Source: Pseudomonadota bacterium (GTDB lineage: Bacteria > Bdellovibrionota > Oligoflexia > Oligoflexales > Oligoflexaceae). From it: a stretch of 5,588 nt of DNA. The notes under the pieces are model-generated. The model did not search any database. It was given only the letters and a program-made list of their open reading frames with translations, and was not told where the DNA came from. How positions within the stretch are numbered: the stretch's first letter is position 1; every line of letters begins with the position of its first letter. A program made the translations under genes and the position numbers. Where the stretch lies: NCBI GenBank assembly GCA_029556045.1, contig JAKQGS010000307.1, positions 1 through 5,588 of the forward strand, in the 5' to 3' direction. Positions 1 to 4,725 of the stretch are shown here, piece after piece.

Positions 1-329
1 TTCATACCGATAAAAGCGCAGATGCTGGAGGTCACAGCGCCTGCAATGAAGGAAATGGCGCTGAACAGACCCTCGTTGAGGTGACCGCTTTCCCCCTGCA
101 GGAAGAAATAGATCAGCACCGCAAAGCAGGTGGCAAACATACCCACGTAAAAATATTCCCGGGACAAAAACGCCATGGCGCCTTCGGCAATGGCTCCGGA
201 AATTTCCTTGAAGCGGTCGATCTGTTTTTGATTATCCCCTTCGATGGGAATCGCCGTGACGCCGCGGGCATAATAGGCCGCTGTTAACAGAGCCAGCAGA
301 ATGCAGGCAAAAATAATCGAAGTAACCAA
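1..329 (-). CDS. hppA: Membrane-bound proton/sodium-translocating pyrophosphatase, N-terminal part
   Basis: Membrane-integral pyrophosphatases hydrolyse PPi to two phosphates and use the energy to pump H+ or Na+ across the cytoplasmic membrane. Only the first 109 residues are in the window; the gene runs off the left edge, and full-length members are roughly 650-800 residues. The visible part has a first membrane helix at about residues 3-20 and a short polar loop. It then has the family's early signature, AIAEGAMAFLSREY at residues 46-59, which matches the usual I-x-E-G-A-x-A-[FY]-L-x-R-[EQ]-Y pattern. Two more hydrophobic segments follow at about 61-78 and 87-109, the last ending in the FIAGAVTSSICAFIGM stretch typical of helix 3. 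The PPi-binding aspartate motifs lie outside the window, so the pumped ion and the K+ dependence cannot be told. The start is taken as TTG at 329 because an AGGAGG lies 8 nt upstream and no ATG fits. The family call is firm, the exact start less so. Confidence 0.9.
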   Translation of the reverse strand, partial: MVTSIIFACILLALLTAAYYARGVTAIPIEGDNQKQIDRFKEISGAIAEGAMAFLSREYFYVGMFATCFAVLIYFFLQGESGHLNEGLFSAISFIAGAVTSSICAFIGM

Positions 330-337
330 AATCCGGA

Positions 338-343
338 CCTCCT
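338..343 (-). promoter_or_regulatory. Shine-Dalgarno supporting a TTG start for hppA
   Basis: AGGAGG reads leftward here, 8 nt before the TTG codon at 329-327. There is no in-frame ATG near the expected N-terminus, and the first membrane helix begins immediately after this codon, so this site decides the start. An ATT codon also lies between the site and the TTG, but TTG is the more common alternative start. Confidence 0.7.
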
Positions 344-450
344 CAAAACAACAGTTGGTAAATGGTCGCTGACCCCATCCCGCAGAACGGGCTGGAAACG
401 CCTGGGAAACAGAGGACTTCCCCGGCGTGGTCAACTGAAGCAAGGGGTCT

Positions 451-479
451 TTTATGCCAAGGTCGGTGGGTAACTTCAA
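451..479 (-). promoter_or_regulatory. Probable sigma70-type promoter for hppA
   Basis: On the minus strand TTGAAG (479-474) and CATAAA (456-451) are separated by 17 nt, with TGG directly before the -10 giving an extended -10. Each box matches its consensus at 4 of 6 positions. The -35 begins only 6 nt past the stop codon of the upstream nuclease gene, so hppA can be transcribed independently. The leader before the TTG start would be about 115 nt. It contains a small imperfect hairpin (CCCG/CGGG arms at 379-391, with CCA/TGG outside). I see no clear terminator for the nuclease gene, so read-through into hppA is also possible. Confidence 0.45.
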
Positions 480-485
480 TACAAA

Positions 486-989
486 TTAAGGGACCTTGCA
501 CCAATCGGTGTCCTGTTTGGTGCCGCCGTCATAGGAGACCGCCAGTTGGGCGTCCAGCAGCATGCGGCTGAGAGGCTTGCCGTCGATCTCAACCTCCGCA
601 TCGATGCGGAAATACTTGTCACGACTGATGTTTTTCAGGTCGATGCGCCGTGCCTGCCGCAGTTTGTCCGCCACAAAACTCTGGGCCTTGCGGGCGCGAT
701 CCTTTTCGCAGGGGGATTTGCCTTTCATCTCCGGGGTGTCGACCCCGAGGACCCGGATCGGGATCTCGCGCCCCAGAAGGGGATGCACCCCGGCGATTTC
801 AAAGGTGATGGTGTCCGCATCGTAATTGCGCAGATAACGCACGCAACGGAGGCTGTACTCATCGTGGAGGCAGTCGGCCCCCTGCTGTGATCCCGGGCGA
901 CAGCAGAGCAGCAGGCTAACACCGCTGACAACGATGACCAGTCCCGCCAGCATCCAGGCCCAGGATTTGCGATGATGGGAATCTTTCAT
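486..989 (-). CDS. Membrane-anchored or exported staphylococcal-nuclease-fold (thermonuclease-like) protein
   Basis: A 167-residue protein with a basic N-terminus and a hydrophobic segment at about residues 11-28, which is a signal or anchor and points to the periplasmic side. A cysteine pair (C29-C30) follows directly, but it is not a good lipobox. The rest is a staphylococcal nuclease (SNase) domain of OB fold, a family that cleaves DNA or RNA phosphodiesters with Ca2+. The active-site pattern is complete: D57-x-D59-T60 (family DGDT), R79 and D84-T-P-E87 in IRVLGVDTPE, and R128 in DKYFR. These correspond to D21, R35, D40, E43 and R87 of the S. aureus enzyme. One departure is F127, where most members have glycine (KYGR). 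Cysteines C40, C49, C94 and C164 could form disulfides in an oxidising compartment. AAGGG lies 6 nt before the ATG. It has its own promoter-like boxes. Fold and likely nuclease activity are well supported; the substrate is unknown. Confidence 0.88.
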   Translation of the reverse strand: MKDSHHRKSWAWMLAGLVIVVSGVSLLLCCRPGSQQGADCLHDEYSLRCVRYLRNYDADTITFEIAGVHPLLGREIPIRVLGVDTPEMKGKSPCEKDRARKAQSFVADKLRQARRIDLKNISRDKYFRIDAEVEIDGKPLSRMLLDAQLAVSYDGGTKQDTDWCKVP

Positions 990-1020
990 GATTAGCCCTT
1001 TATTCTGGCGTGGTTAACCG

Positions 1021-1049
1021 AATATAGGGCGAGCGGGAGTGGAAATCAA
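1021..1049 (-). promoter_or_regulatory. Good sigma70-type promoter for the nuclease-like gene
   Basis: On the minus strand TTGATT (1049-1044) and TATATT (1026-1021) are separated by exactly 17 nt. The -10 matches consensus at 5 of 6 positions and the -35 at 4 of 6. Transcription would begin near 1014, giving a leader of about 25 nt before the ATG at 989. The first bases of the -35 box are also the last bases of the U-tract of the terminator of the preceding gene. Confidence 0.6.
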
Positions 1050-1079
1050 AAAAAAAGAGCACCCCGCGAGGAGGTGCTC
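1048..1079 (-). terminator. Intrinsic terminator of the histone-like gene
   Basis: On the minus strand a perfect 7-bp stem (GAGCACC at 1079-1073 with GGTGCTC at 1063-1057) and a 9-nt loop are followed directly by nine T (1056-1048). It lies 26 nt after the stop codon of the 66-residue gene. This is a textbook Rho-independent terminator for leftward transcription. For rightward transcription the A-run would precede the stem, so it should act in one direction only. Confidence 0.88.
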
Positions 1080-1105
1080 ATCATCAGCCTAAGCCGATGA
1101 AACCC

Positions 1106-1306
1106 TTACTTCTTCTTTTTGCGTGGAGCCGCTTTTTTCTTGGCCACTTTTTTCTTAGCGACTTTTTTCTTAGCGGCTTTTTTGGGTTTTGCAGCTTTCT
1201 TCTTTACGGTTTTTTTCTTGGCAGCGGTCTTCTTCTTCGCTGCTTTCTTCTTCGCTGCGGGCTTCTTCTTGGCTGCTTTTTTAGCTGTCCCTGTTGCTGC
1301 GACCAT
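1106..1306 (-). CDS. Histone H1-like Lys/Ala-rich DNA-binding protein
   Basis: A complete 66-residue protein with 33 lysines, 19 alanines and one arginine, no acidic and no aromatic residues. After an eight-residue leader (MVAATGTA) it is built almost entirely of imperfect pentads of the KKKAA, KKKTA and KKKVA kind, ending in PRKKKK. This composition matches the C-terminal tail of eukaryotic histone H1 and the bacterial H1-like proteins (chlamydial Hc2, Bordetella BpH1, the AlgP tail). Such proteins bind DNA without sequence preference and condense the nucleoid. Here the tail stands alone with no globular domain, so it is expected to be disordered in solution. The start is well set by AGGAGG 7 nt before the ATG. 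It is flanked by its own terminator and a probable promoter, so it is a single-gene unit. The hydrophobic Phe/Ala-rich reading frames on the opposite strand are shadows of the AAG/GCN repeats. Function is inferred from composition alone; ribosomal or RNA binding is an alternative. Confidence 0.82.
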   Translation of the reverse strand: MVAATGTAKKAAKKKPAAKKKAAKKKTAAKKKTVKKKAAKPKKAAKKKVAKKKVAKKKAAPRKKKK

Positions 1307-1407
1307 TCACTGACCTCCTATGGTTAGAAATATTTCGCCCCTAATAAGGGACATGGAACGAAGGTCAGACGTAACCCTTACGCATTCCTTCGGATCCAAC
1401 GAACCAG

Positions 1408-1446
1408 ACACATGTAATGATGTGTTTAAAATTATTCTAACACATC
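1408..1446. repeat. Overlapping inverted repeats, candidate operator over the histone-like gene promoter
   Basis: Three copies of one half-site occur in alternating orientation: ACACAT at 1408-1413, ATGTGT at 1420-1425 and ACACAT at 1440-1445. The first two form an 18-bp inverted repeat with a 6-nt centre. The second and third form a perfect 8-bp inverted repeat, GATGTGTT (1419-1426) and AACACATC (1439-1446), with a 12-nt centre. The proposed extended -10 of the histone-like gene overlaps this centre and the right arm. The arrangement looks like a dimer-binding operator, but no regulator is identified. Confidence 0.4.
1434..1442 (-). promoter_or_regulatory. Possible extended -10 promoter of the histone-like gene
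   Basis: On the minus strand TGTTAGAAT (1442-1434) reads as an extended -10: TGn, then a hexamer with 5 of 6 consensus matches. No good -35 hexamer sits 16-18 nt upstream. The start would be near 1427, leaving a leader of about 120 nt before the ATG at 1306. This is the best candidate I found upstream of the gene, but in such AT-rich DNA a chance match is likely. Confidence 0.35.
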
Positions 1447-1802
1447 TCTTGGAGAATAGAAAACTTTTAGTCTCCTTATATCTCCAAATTACAATTTTTC
1501 TATCGGTCAGATTTTTAATTACTAAAGTGTTTGGCTTTAGATTGAATGGATTTTTCGCTTAATCTTCCTAAAAAATGCGAGTCTTAAAATAGAATTAAAG
1601 TTTTTTAAAGACTTGGTGGGCAGGCGATGTAGGGGTAGTGTGACATATAAGGCTTGATACATAGGATATAGAAATGTCATGGGCGTCAAAACAACGGCTT
1701 ATCAAGGGATGTAATGGCCTGCTTGTGGGTGAAAAAATTTGAATGAGTCGTTGAAACTTTTTTTAATTTTTTTGCAAATGAGGTCATCGGTTGCACCCAT
1801 AT
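1447..1802. other. AT-rich intergenic stretch without a convincing gene
   Basis: About 350 bases between the histone-like and coiled-coil genes hold no open frame with a ribosome site and protein-like composition. G+C over 1441-1620 is about 29%, far below the neighbouring genes. It contains an AT-rich inverted repeat (1570-1613) and T-runs at about 1759-1773. It may be simple spacer, a nucleoid-protein binding region or the site of an unannotated small RNA; the sequence alone does not decide. Confidence 0.55.
1570..1613 (-). terminator. Weak AT-rich hairpin with U-tract, possible terminator
   Basis: On the minus strand AGTCTT (1613-1608) can pair with AAGACT (1585-1580). One mismatch and three A-T pairs extend the stem inward, then CGCA and six T (1575-1570) follow. 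The orientation fits leftward transcription arriving from the coiled-coil gene about 235 nt upstream. The stem is weak and the loop long, so it may do little. Confidence 0.3.
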
Positions 1803-1834
1803 TTTCCGATCGCCGAGGGAGCGACGAACGGAAA
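1803..1834 (-). terminator. Hairpin just after the coiled-coil gene, possible 3' end
   Basis: Starting 12 nt past the stop codon, the minus-strand transcript can form a stem of TTTCCG with CGGAAA and TCGTCG with CGGCGA, separated by one T-T mismatch, with a 6-nt loop. One pair is G-U on the minus strand and would be an A-C mismatch on the plus strand, so the fold favours the leftward transcript. There is no U-tract after it (AATAT follows), so it may be an mRNA-stabilising stem or a Rho-assisted end and not a classic intrinsic terminator. Confidence 0.4.
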
Positions 1835-1846
1835 GTGGAATTGACC

Positions 1847-4060
1847 CTATCGAATAAGGGGGTTTTTAGGGCGCGGTTGCAGGGCTTCAAGGGCGGCTTT
1901 GGCGCGATCGCTCATCAGTCCGGGACGTTTTGTTGGTCCCGTTGTCTGGGGTTTCACGGTTCGCGCCTGTGCGCCGCTGGCGGCGGATGGGCTCTGGGCC
2001 CGGATGTCCATCGCCCAGGCGATGCCAAATTTTTTAATGATTTCAGCTAAATCAGAATCATCAATCATCAGCATGACCAGACCGCTGGCGGGAGCCTCCT
2101 CCAGATACTGCAGCAGCTTCAGTCGATTCTGAGGAGTTCCACAGCTTCGCCCCCAGATGTATGCCGTCAGAGGTGTTTCCAGGGCCCGTTCGGAAAAGAT
2201 CTGTTGGTTTTTGAGCGGTTTCTGGCTTTCCGAGAGAATGACGGACAGGGATTCCAACTCCTTGGCCATGCGGAAGAGTTCCACCCAGTTTTTGCTTTCC
2301 AGGGACAAAACCGGCAGAGCCATCAGCTGACAATGACGCTGCCATTCCGTGCGAAGGTGGTCCTGCCGCCCCTGCACATAGGACTTGAGAAATTGCTGAC
2401 CGGCAGTTTGTTGCGCCATGGCTTTCATGCGATCAAGCTGGGATTTTTTCTTGTCGTAATATTGGATGATGCCACGGGCTTCCGACAGGATGATGGCGGT
2501 GGTGTCGAGAGGGGTTTCCTTCTGACTGCCGGTATTCTGGCGCCAGTCCTCAATGAGTTTTGGGAGCTGTTGCATGCGGGCTTTTTGATCCAGGATTTTG
2601 CCTTGCAGGTTTTCCCGTTCCGTCCATAGCAGGCCAATGCGCCCGAGATTATTGATAAGGGCCAGCAGGGTCTTGAGATTGATGTCCGGAGGCAGCTGGT
2701 ACTTGCCACAGAGTTGTTCCCAGGTTTTTTTCAATTTTTCGTATTCGTAGCTCAGTTTTTCCCGACGTTCTTTCATATTTGCGAAGGGATCCCCCACCAT
2801 CTTGCGGGCATCCTCGAAATTCCCATGGAGTTCTCCCATGCGGATCAGCACCGTATTGACGGCGGCACGGATTTTTTCGAGGCGTTTAACCGGGGAATCA
2901 TAGCGGCTCCTCCCGGCGGTATCATCGTGCTCCCCGTGCAGAATGGGGAGAAAACCCTGGATCCTCTTCATCCATCCCGATGGTTCTTCTTCCGGCTCCG
3001 GTTCCGGCTCTTCCTCCCGGATCTGCTGGGTGAGGTTGTTTAGGCAGGAATCCAGCTCCAGGGTGATTTGATTGTCGTGGCGGATGACACTCTCCACCTC
3101 CTTGAGGTAAGCCTCGAACAGTGGGACAATGGAGTCTTCCACCTGCCCAAAAGCCTTGTCGGTGGCCTTTTCCATGCGTCCCAGGGCTTCCAGCCGACTG
3201 AGAACATCGATGATCTTTTCCCATTCCACTGCATGATCAGCCATCGGCAGAGTGGTGATCTGGTGTTTTTCACAAAGGGCTCTGAGCTCACCCTCCACTT
3301 TGATCATCTTTTCTTTCAGCACCTGCGGGGACTGGGCGGGATCCAGTAGTGGTGTTGCCGCCTGTTGCAGGCGCTCCATGATGCTGACTTCATTTTCCAG
3401 TTTGTGGATAATCTGAGGGTCGTGGGTTCCGGCTTTGGCGATCTCCTGCGCCAATTCGTCTTTTTGTTTTTGCAGTTCCATCCAGGCCAGATAAACCGGC
3501 TCGTTGGTGCGGTAAAACGACAGAAGAATTTTTTCATCAACGACGGTATTGGCCCCAAAAAAAAGGGAAGCTTTTTCAAGGATCTGGGTGGAACGCTCCT
3601 GCGCGATGGTGATGATCCCCCATCCCTTCTGGTTGGCGGGGCGCCTGGGAATCGCTAGCATATTGTCTCCATCCACACTGAGATCAAAGCTCCGGATAAT
3701 GTCCATTATGGAGTCGTCCCGCTCATCCCCCACGTCAAGGTCCAGCAGTGTGGCCAGCAGTGTCCCCTTGATATCTCCGTCCACCGGTGTGCCATTGCGT
3801 TGAAGCTTCAGTTGGTCTCCGTGACGCTGAATGACCCAGGTATGTCCGGCATTGTCCGCCAGATATATCGCCACATCCTGGATCAACTGGTGTGGATTTT
3901 GACCGGTGAGGCCGTACACCAGGGCCTGATGAAACACCTGGGTATCGTCGGCGGTGCCGGCAAAACACAGCAGATTCTTGCGGGGGCCGGTGGGGGGGGC
4001 AAAACGCCAGGCTTTGGTATCCTGTCCGGCGATCTTGTATTTGATGGCATTGATATTCAC
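1847..4060 (-). CDS. Large coiled-coil protein of unknown function, possibly a degenerate SMC/YhaN-like ATPase
   Basis: A complete 737-residue soluble protein that I do not recognise. No signal peptide or membrane segment is seen. Residues 1-110 resemble the N-terminal lobe of RecF/SMC/YhaN ATPases. The stretch NLLCFAGTADDTQVFHQALVYGLTG (29-53, shown here split: NLLCFAGTADDTQ, then VFHQALVYGLTG) sits where those proteins have a hydrophobic strand, G-x-N-x-x-G-K-[ST] and a helix. The Walker A lysine is absent (GTADDTQV). WVIQRHGDQLKLQRNG (75-90) resembles the following strand pair. Helical, coiled-coil-prone segments span about 190-345 and 390-610, divided by an acidic Glu/Pro linker (349-360). 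Near the C-terminus, TPQNRLKLLQYLEE (642-655) and LVMLMIDDSDLAEI (661-674) resemble the end of an SMC-type head, but no LSGG signature is evident. A basic, proline-containing tail (690-737) follows. The start is GTG, with AAGGAG 8 nt upstream. It is transcribed alone, divergently from the receiver gene. The gene is real; the ATPase ancestry is inference, and a scaffold or filament role is equally possible. Confidence 0.85.
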   Translation of the reverse strand: MNINAIKYKIAGQDTKAWRFAPPTGPRKNLLCFAGTADDTQVFHQALVYGLTGQNPHQLIQDVAIYLADNAGHTWVIQRHGDQLKLQRNGTPVDGDIKGTLLATLLDLDVGDERDDSIMDIIRSFDLSVDGDNMLAIPRRPANQKGWGIITIAQERSTQILEKASLFFGANTVVDEKILLSFYRTNEPVYLAWMELQKQKDELAQEIAKAGTHDPQIIHKLENEVSIMERLQQAATPLLDPAQSPQVLKEKMIKVEGELRALCEKHQITTLPMADHAVEWEKIIDVLSRLEALGRMEKATDKAFGQVEDSIVPLFEAYLKEVESVIRHDNQITLELDSCLNNLTQQIREEEPEPEPEEEPSGWMKRIQGFLPILHGEHDDTAGRSRYDSPVKRLEKIRAAVNTVLIRMGELHGNFEDARKMVGDPFANMKERREKLSYEYEKLKKTWEQLCGKYQLPPDINLKTLLALINNLGRIGLLWTERENLQGKILDQKARMQQLPKLIEDWRQNTGSQKETPLDTTAIILSEARGIIQYYDKKKSQLDRMKAMAQQTAGQQFLKSYVQGRQDHLRTEWQRHCQLMALPVLSLESKNWVELFRMAKELESLSVILSESQKPLKNQQIFSERALETPLTAYIWGRSCGTPQNRLKLLQYLEEAPASGLVMLMIDDSDLAEIIKKFGIAWAMDIRAQSPSAASGAQARTVKPQTTGPTKRPGLMSDRAKAALEALQPRPKNPLIR

Positions 4061-4068
4061 GCGATGCT

Positions 4069-4074
4069 CTCCTT
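4069..4074 (-). promoter_or_regulatory. Shine-Dalgarno setting the GTG start of the coiled-coil gene
   Basis: AAGGAG reads leftward with 8 nt to the GTG at 4060-4058. No in-frame ATG lies nearby upstream, and the strand-like sequence INAIKYKIAG follows at once, so GTG is the preferred start. Confidence 0.7.
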
Positions 4075-4148
4075 TACCCGGAAAAAACCGATGCGCGGGC
4101 CGGTATGGCCTGCGGATTCGTTACGATGGGACACGATCTGAAAATACT

Positions 4149-4179
4149 GCCCACCTCTTGGATAGTCAGGTGGGTGGGC
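4149..4179 (-). promoter_or_regulatory. GC-rich leader hairpin with two alternative pairings
   Basis: The arm GCCCACCT (4149-4156) can pair with AGGTGGG (4168-4174, 7 bp, 11-nt loop) or, shifted five bases, with GGTGGGC (4173-4179, 7 bp). The two partners are overlapping copies of GGTGGG. If the promoter at 4207-4236 is used, this stem falls about 20-50 nt into the leader of the coiled-coil gene. Leftward it is followed by AGTATTTTC, a poor U-tract, so weak attenuation is conceivable. It could also be a protein-binding site in the divergent region. Confidence 0.4.
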
Positions 4180-4201
4180 TTATGCTGAGACTGTGGGTGT
4201 A

Positions 4202-4214
4202 CTTATATTATAAG
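4202..4214. promoter_or_regulatory. Palindromic AT-rich core of the divergent region
   Basis: CTTATATTATAAG is a perfect palindrome about one central base. It supplies a perfect TATAAT to the minus strand and TATTAT (4206-4211, 5 of 6) to the plus strand, so leftward and rightward promoters could share the same melting region. I found no good -35 for the rightward direction, so the receiver gene promoter is only suggested. Confidence 0.35.
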
Positions 4215-4236
4215 CAAATTTTGCGTTGTCTGTCTT
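4207..4236 (-). promoter_or_regulatory. Probable sigma70-type promoter of the coiled-coil gene
   Basis: On the minus strand AAGACA (4236-4231, 4 of 6) and a perfect TATAAT (4212-4207) are separated by 18 nt. Transcription would start near 4200, leaving a leader of about 140 nt that contains the GC-rich hairpin at 4149-4179. It is the best -10 match I found near this gene. Confidence 0.5.
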
Positions 4237-4261
4237 GTCCCCCCACTATCTTCGTAAAGTC

Positions 4262-4288
4262 GCGGCAGAAATTTCCCGGATTTGCCGC
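4262..4288 (+). promoter_or_regulatory. Inverted repeat in the leader of the response regulator gene
   Basis: GCGGCA (4262-4267) and TGCCGC (4283-4288) form a perfect 6-bp stem, with further A-T pairing possible inside if one G is bulged. It ends 30 nt before the ATG of the receiver gene and does not cover its ribosome site. It may be a leader stem or a regulator half-site pair. Confidence 0.3.
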
Positions 4289-4318
4289 CTAACCAAGTGG
4301 CATGGAAAGGGCTCCAGC

Positions 4319-4693
4319 ATGAAACCAGTGGTGGTCATCATCGAAGACGAAGTCCATATTCAGCGTCTGCTGTCATTCATGATCCAAAAGATGGGATTTG
4401 ATACTGAGGTGTTCAGCTCGGGGCCGGAAGGCCTGAAGCGGGTGCAGGAGGGGATTCGGCCAGCAGCAGTGATGCTTGATATCATGATGCCGGGCATGAA
4501 CGGTCTGGAAGTCCTGCAAAATCTCAAGAACGATGAAACCACAAAAGGCATTCCTGTGGTGATGCTGACCGCCATGGCGCAAGAAAATGTCGTGTTGCAA
4601 GGAATCAAGTTGGGGGCTATTGATTACATCCGAAAACCCTTTCACCCCCAGGAGGTGGCCGAGCGTCTGCAGCGGCACCTCAAGGTGTCGTGA
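4319..4693 (+). CDS. Stand-alone CheY-like response regulator receiver protein
   Basis: A 124-residue protein consisting of one receiver domain and nothing else. Receivers accept a phosphoryl group on aspartate from a sensor histidine kinase or phosphotransfer protein and change conformation. All conserved positions are present: acidic pocket E9-D10 in VVVIIEDE, phosphoacceptor D54 in VMLDIMMPGMNG, T84 in VVMLTA, and K106-P107 in YIRKPF. With no output domain it must act through protein contacts, as CheY or Spo0F do, or serve as a phosphate relay or sink. No kinase gene is in the window. The start is the ATG at 4319, with GGAAAGGG ending 7 nt upstream and the receiver fold beginning at residue 3. 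An in-frame ATG at 4226 would add 31 residues unlike the family and has no clear ribosome site. pyrD follows after 32 nt without a visible terminator. Family is certain; partner and role are unknown. Confidence 0.93.
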   Translation: MKPVVVIIEDEVHIQRLLSFMIQKMGFDTEVFSSGPEGLKRVQEGIRPAAVMLDIMMPGMNGLEVLQNLKNDETTKGIPVVMLTAMAQENVVLQGIKLGAIDYIRKPFHPQEVAERLQRHLKVS

Positions 4694-4725
4694 ACGGATA
4701 GACCCCAGCACTGGAAATTCCCACT

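Noticed and set aside
1106..1280. DNA-level tandem repeat considered as a CRISPR-like or satellite array
   Set aside because: Units are about 15 bases, imperfect and in frame, fully explained by the KKKxA protein repeat; there are no spacers.
1097..1327. Rightward Phe/Leu/Ala-rich frames opposite the histone-like gene that look like membrane proteins
   Set aside because: They are the antisense reading of AAG/AAA and GCN repeats; the minus frame has the AGGAGG, the terminator and the promoter-like boxes.
1320..1562. Rightward 80-codon open frame in the AT-rich gap
   Set aside because: No ribosome site before its ATG, no recognisable motif, and AT-rich DNA yields such frames by chance.
1637..1670. 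Possible rightward promoter (GTGACA, 16 nt, TAGGAT)
   Set aside because: The -10 is poor and nothing downstream on the plus strand would be expressed except antisense to the coiled-coil gene's end.
2204..2629. Rightward 141-codon frame inside the coiled-coil gene
   Set aside because: Shadow of the 737-codon minus-strand frame, with no ribosome site or domain.
4226..4318. 31-residue N-terminal extension of the response regulator from an upstream in-frame ATG
   Set aside because: The receiver domain starts at the ATG at 4319, which has GGAAAGGG at good spacing; the extension resembles nothing in the family.
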